The notes under the pieces: model-generated | What the model saw: only the letters and a program-made list of their open reading frames with translations | Databases searched by the model: none | Told to the model about the DNA's origin: nothing | Part shown: piece after piece, positions 62,814 through 64,000 of the stretch | Position numbering within the stretch: the first letter of the stretch is position 1 | Layout of the letters: each line of letters begins with the position of its first letter | Position numbers and translations under genes: made by a program | From: Geobacter sp. | GTDB taxonomy: Bacteria; Desulfobacterota; Desulfuromonadia; Geobacterales; Pseudopelobacteraceae | Direction: 5' to 3' | Assembly: GCA_003574895.1 (NCBI GenBank) | Contig: PJFB01000004.1 | Coordinates: forward strand, 124,001-188,000 | Length of the DNA stretch: 64,000 nucleotides

Positions 62814-63436
62814 GGTTGTCCCTTTTTGGTGCCCGGAACGGATGGCGGCGAGGCCTGAGCCCCATCCTCCTGTTCAGGCTGCTGCTCCAAACTGTAATCA
62901 GGAGTAAGCGGTTCGGAAAGGTCAAGGTGGCTCAATACCACCTGATCCTGACCATCTATGGTCAGCCTTACCTTGGCGATCTGCGGAAAATTGGCGCAGA
63001 CAGTGTCAACAATGGAGTACACCGCCAACATCTCTGCCGAACTGCCCGATTCCATGTCATCGGAAAAGCTGCGACTAAGATCGACAACAGCCATATCACC
63101 CTCGATCCGGACCCCTTTGAGTGCAGCGCTTTCAGGCAATGCCCCATCCAGATTGCTCACCGGCCCGTTGAACAGCTCGTCCAGTACCAATTTGGCGCAG
63201 GCTGCCGTCCCGTCACAGGCTTCCAGGTCCCTGGCCTCCCGAGCCAGCCTGGTACCGTCCGCCACGAAAAACAATACAGCCTTGCGCTTACCGTCAGGTT
63301 GTTGAACTTGCGGTTTTTGCGGCACTTCGAGGCTGGCTTGGTATTTCTGCCAGATAAGAACGCCAAATACCAGTGCGATCACCAAAAATGGGATCATCAG
63401 GCTGACGTTGATGCGTTTGCGTCGTTCAGAAGACAT
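62810..63436 (-). CDS. GerMN-domain membrane-anchored protein
   Basis: The protein has 208 residues. One N-terminal membrane helix (about 12-28) anchors it, and a GerMN-type domain follows (LVLDELFNGPVSNLDGALPESAALKGVRIEGDMAVVDLSRSF), ending with a Pro/Gln-rich tail. In spore formers the domain occurs in germination proteins; outside them it is linked to cell-wall amidases and remains poorly understood. Its place 3 nt after murI suggests cell-envelope function. The ATGA overlap with metH couples it with a gene that is probably functionally unrelated. Confidence 0.87.
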   Translation of the reverse strand: MSSERRKRINVSLMIPFLVIALVFGVLIWQKYQASLEVPQKPQVQQPDGKRKAVLFFVADGTRLAREARDLEACDGTAACAKLVLDELFNGPVSNLDGALPESAALKGVRIEGDMAVVDLSRSFSDDMESGSSAEMLAVYSIVDTVCANFPQIAKVRLTIDGQDQVVLSHLDLSEPLTPDYSLEQQPEQEDGAQASPPSVPGTKKGQP

Positions 63437-63439
63437 GAA

Positions 63440-64000
63440 TCAGCATTCCTCTCCTTCATCATCCACACTAACCTGATAAACATCCTCCAGCCGTTCTCCA
63501 AGAAAGCGATTTCCTACCCGGATAAAGCCGGCCGGAATATCGCTCACATAATAGTGATGATTCCCCTTCTCCGACAAGGGGCGCAACAGCTTCTTTTTAG
63601 CCAGTATTTCGGCCACGGTCCGGGCGGTTTCCTCGGCCGAATCCACCAGTGTGACGTCTGGCCCCATGGTTTCGGCAATGATCGGCTTTAGCAAGGGGTA
63701 GTGGGTACAGCCCAATACCAGGGTATCCACACCCGCATCCCTAAGCTCCTGCAGATATATCTGTGCCGTGAGACGCGCTACCTGGTTGTCGGTCCATCCT
63801 TCTTCAGCCAGCGGCACGAACAACGGGCAAGCCCGGGTCAACACCTCGGCATCGGGATTCAGACGTTTGATGGCGCGGGAATATGCACTGCTTTTGATGG
63901 TGCCGGCCGTACCGATAACTCCGATGCGGCCGCAACGCGACACCTCGACCGCTCGCCGCGCCCCGGGCTCGATCACCCCCACCACAGGAATGGGAAACTG
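63440..64000 (-). CDS. murI: glutamate racemase (partial, N-terminus outside window)
   Basis: The C-terminal ~187 residues are in view; the start lies beyond the right edge. It makes D-glutamate for peptidoglycan. VIGTAGTIKSSAY holds substrate-contact residues and the second catalytic Cys lies in LGCTHYPLLKPII. The end is intact. It precedes the GerMN gene by 3 nt and is the head of the visible part of an operon that continues to metH. Confidence 0.95.
   Translation of the reverse strand, partial: QFPIPVVGVIEPGARRAVEVSRCGRIGVIGTAGTIKSSAYSRAIKRLNPDAEVLTRACPLFVPLAEEGWTDNQVARLTAQIYLQELRDAGVDTLVLGCTHYPLLKPIIAETMGPDVTLVDSAEETARTVAEILAKKKLLRPLSEKGNHHYYVSDIPAGFIRVGNRFLGERLEDVYQVSVDDEGEEC

Noticed and set aside
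1-64000. CRISPR arrays, ribosomal RNA and intact insertion sequences
   Set aside because: No regularly spaced repeats, rRNA sequence or transposase gene were seen.

Overview
The window looks like a chromosome segment of a Geobacter-type bacterium (Desulfuromonadota / Geobacteraceae). The evidence is secreted multiheme c-type cytochromes, a histidine kinase with a haem motif in its sensor, a sigma-54 promoter beside an NtrC-type regulator, SAM-I-riboswitch control of sulfur metabolism, a PilZ protein, a CheX-like protein, and a small protein of a type I associate with Geobacter. Most genes lie on the minus strand. The overall base composition is moderately GC-rich, with AT-richer patches at about 5.8-11.9 kb and 43-47 kb.

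Layout. 0-2.5 kb: a polar amino-acid ABC importer (ATPase cut by the window edge, a permease with an extra periplasmic domain, a binding protein). 2.5-5.8 kb: a secreted VCBS-like protein, a zinc-ribbon protein, tRNA-Thr(CGU) with its own promoter and terminator, a small conserved protein and a flavin-fold protein. 5.8-11.9 kb: an accessory patch with a thioesterase, a class D beta-lactamase and a two-gene operon of P-loop ATPases (the second with TPRs) preceded by palindromic operator-like repeats. 11.9-15.4 kb: a ferritin-like protein, a DUF4139-type protein and a HEAT-like protein. 15.6-23.9 kb: four exported phosphatase-type proteins (two Tat metallophosphoesterases, a histidine-phosphatase lipoprotein, a beta-propeller/phosphoesterase lipoprotein). 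24-26.5 kb: mnmA, a ThiS-ThiF fusion and a PilZ protein. 26.8-30.5 kb: cysK and two PLP transsulfuration enzymes behind a SAM-I riboswitch. 30.7-34.9 kb: gabD, a PpiC/SurA-type foldase, and a CheY plus MshEN/CheX pair.

34.9-48.9 kb is one long minus-strand operon for a surface polysaccharide. It starts with a winged-helix regulator whose start codon lies in a perfect palindrome, then a GDP-fucose synthase, a Wzx-type flippase, five glycosyltransferases, three methyltransferases and a YfhO membrane protein, and ends with a tRNA methyltransferase. 49-60.3 kb is the most notable block. An NHL/dockerin protein, a 4-haem cytochrome and a cytochrome with 27 candidate haem motifs form one operon behind a very good sigma-54 promoter. 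Directly upstream are an NtrC-family response regulator, a histidine kinase with CXXCH in its periplasmic domain, a pseudopilin and a conserved hypothetical protein. This reads as a self-contained haem/redox-sensing circuit controlling extracellular electron-transfer proteins. 60.4-64 kb: a MetH without the reactivation domain, a GerMN-domain protein and murI (cut by the window edge).

Best candidates for new biology are the haem-kinase / sigma-54 / cytochrome circuit (49-60 kb), the paired ATPase operon (7.5-11.4 kb) and the four-gene exported phosphatase cluster (15.6-23.9 kb). All functional calls come from reading motifs by eye; no database search was run.
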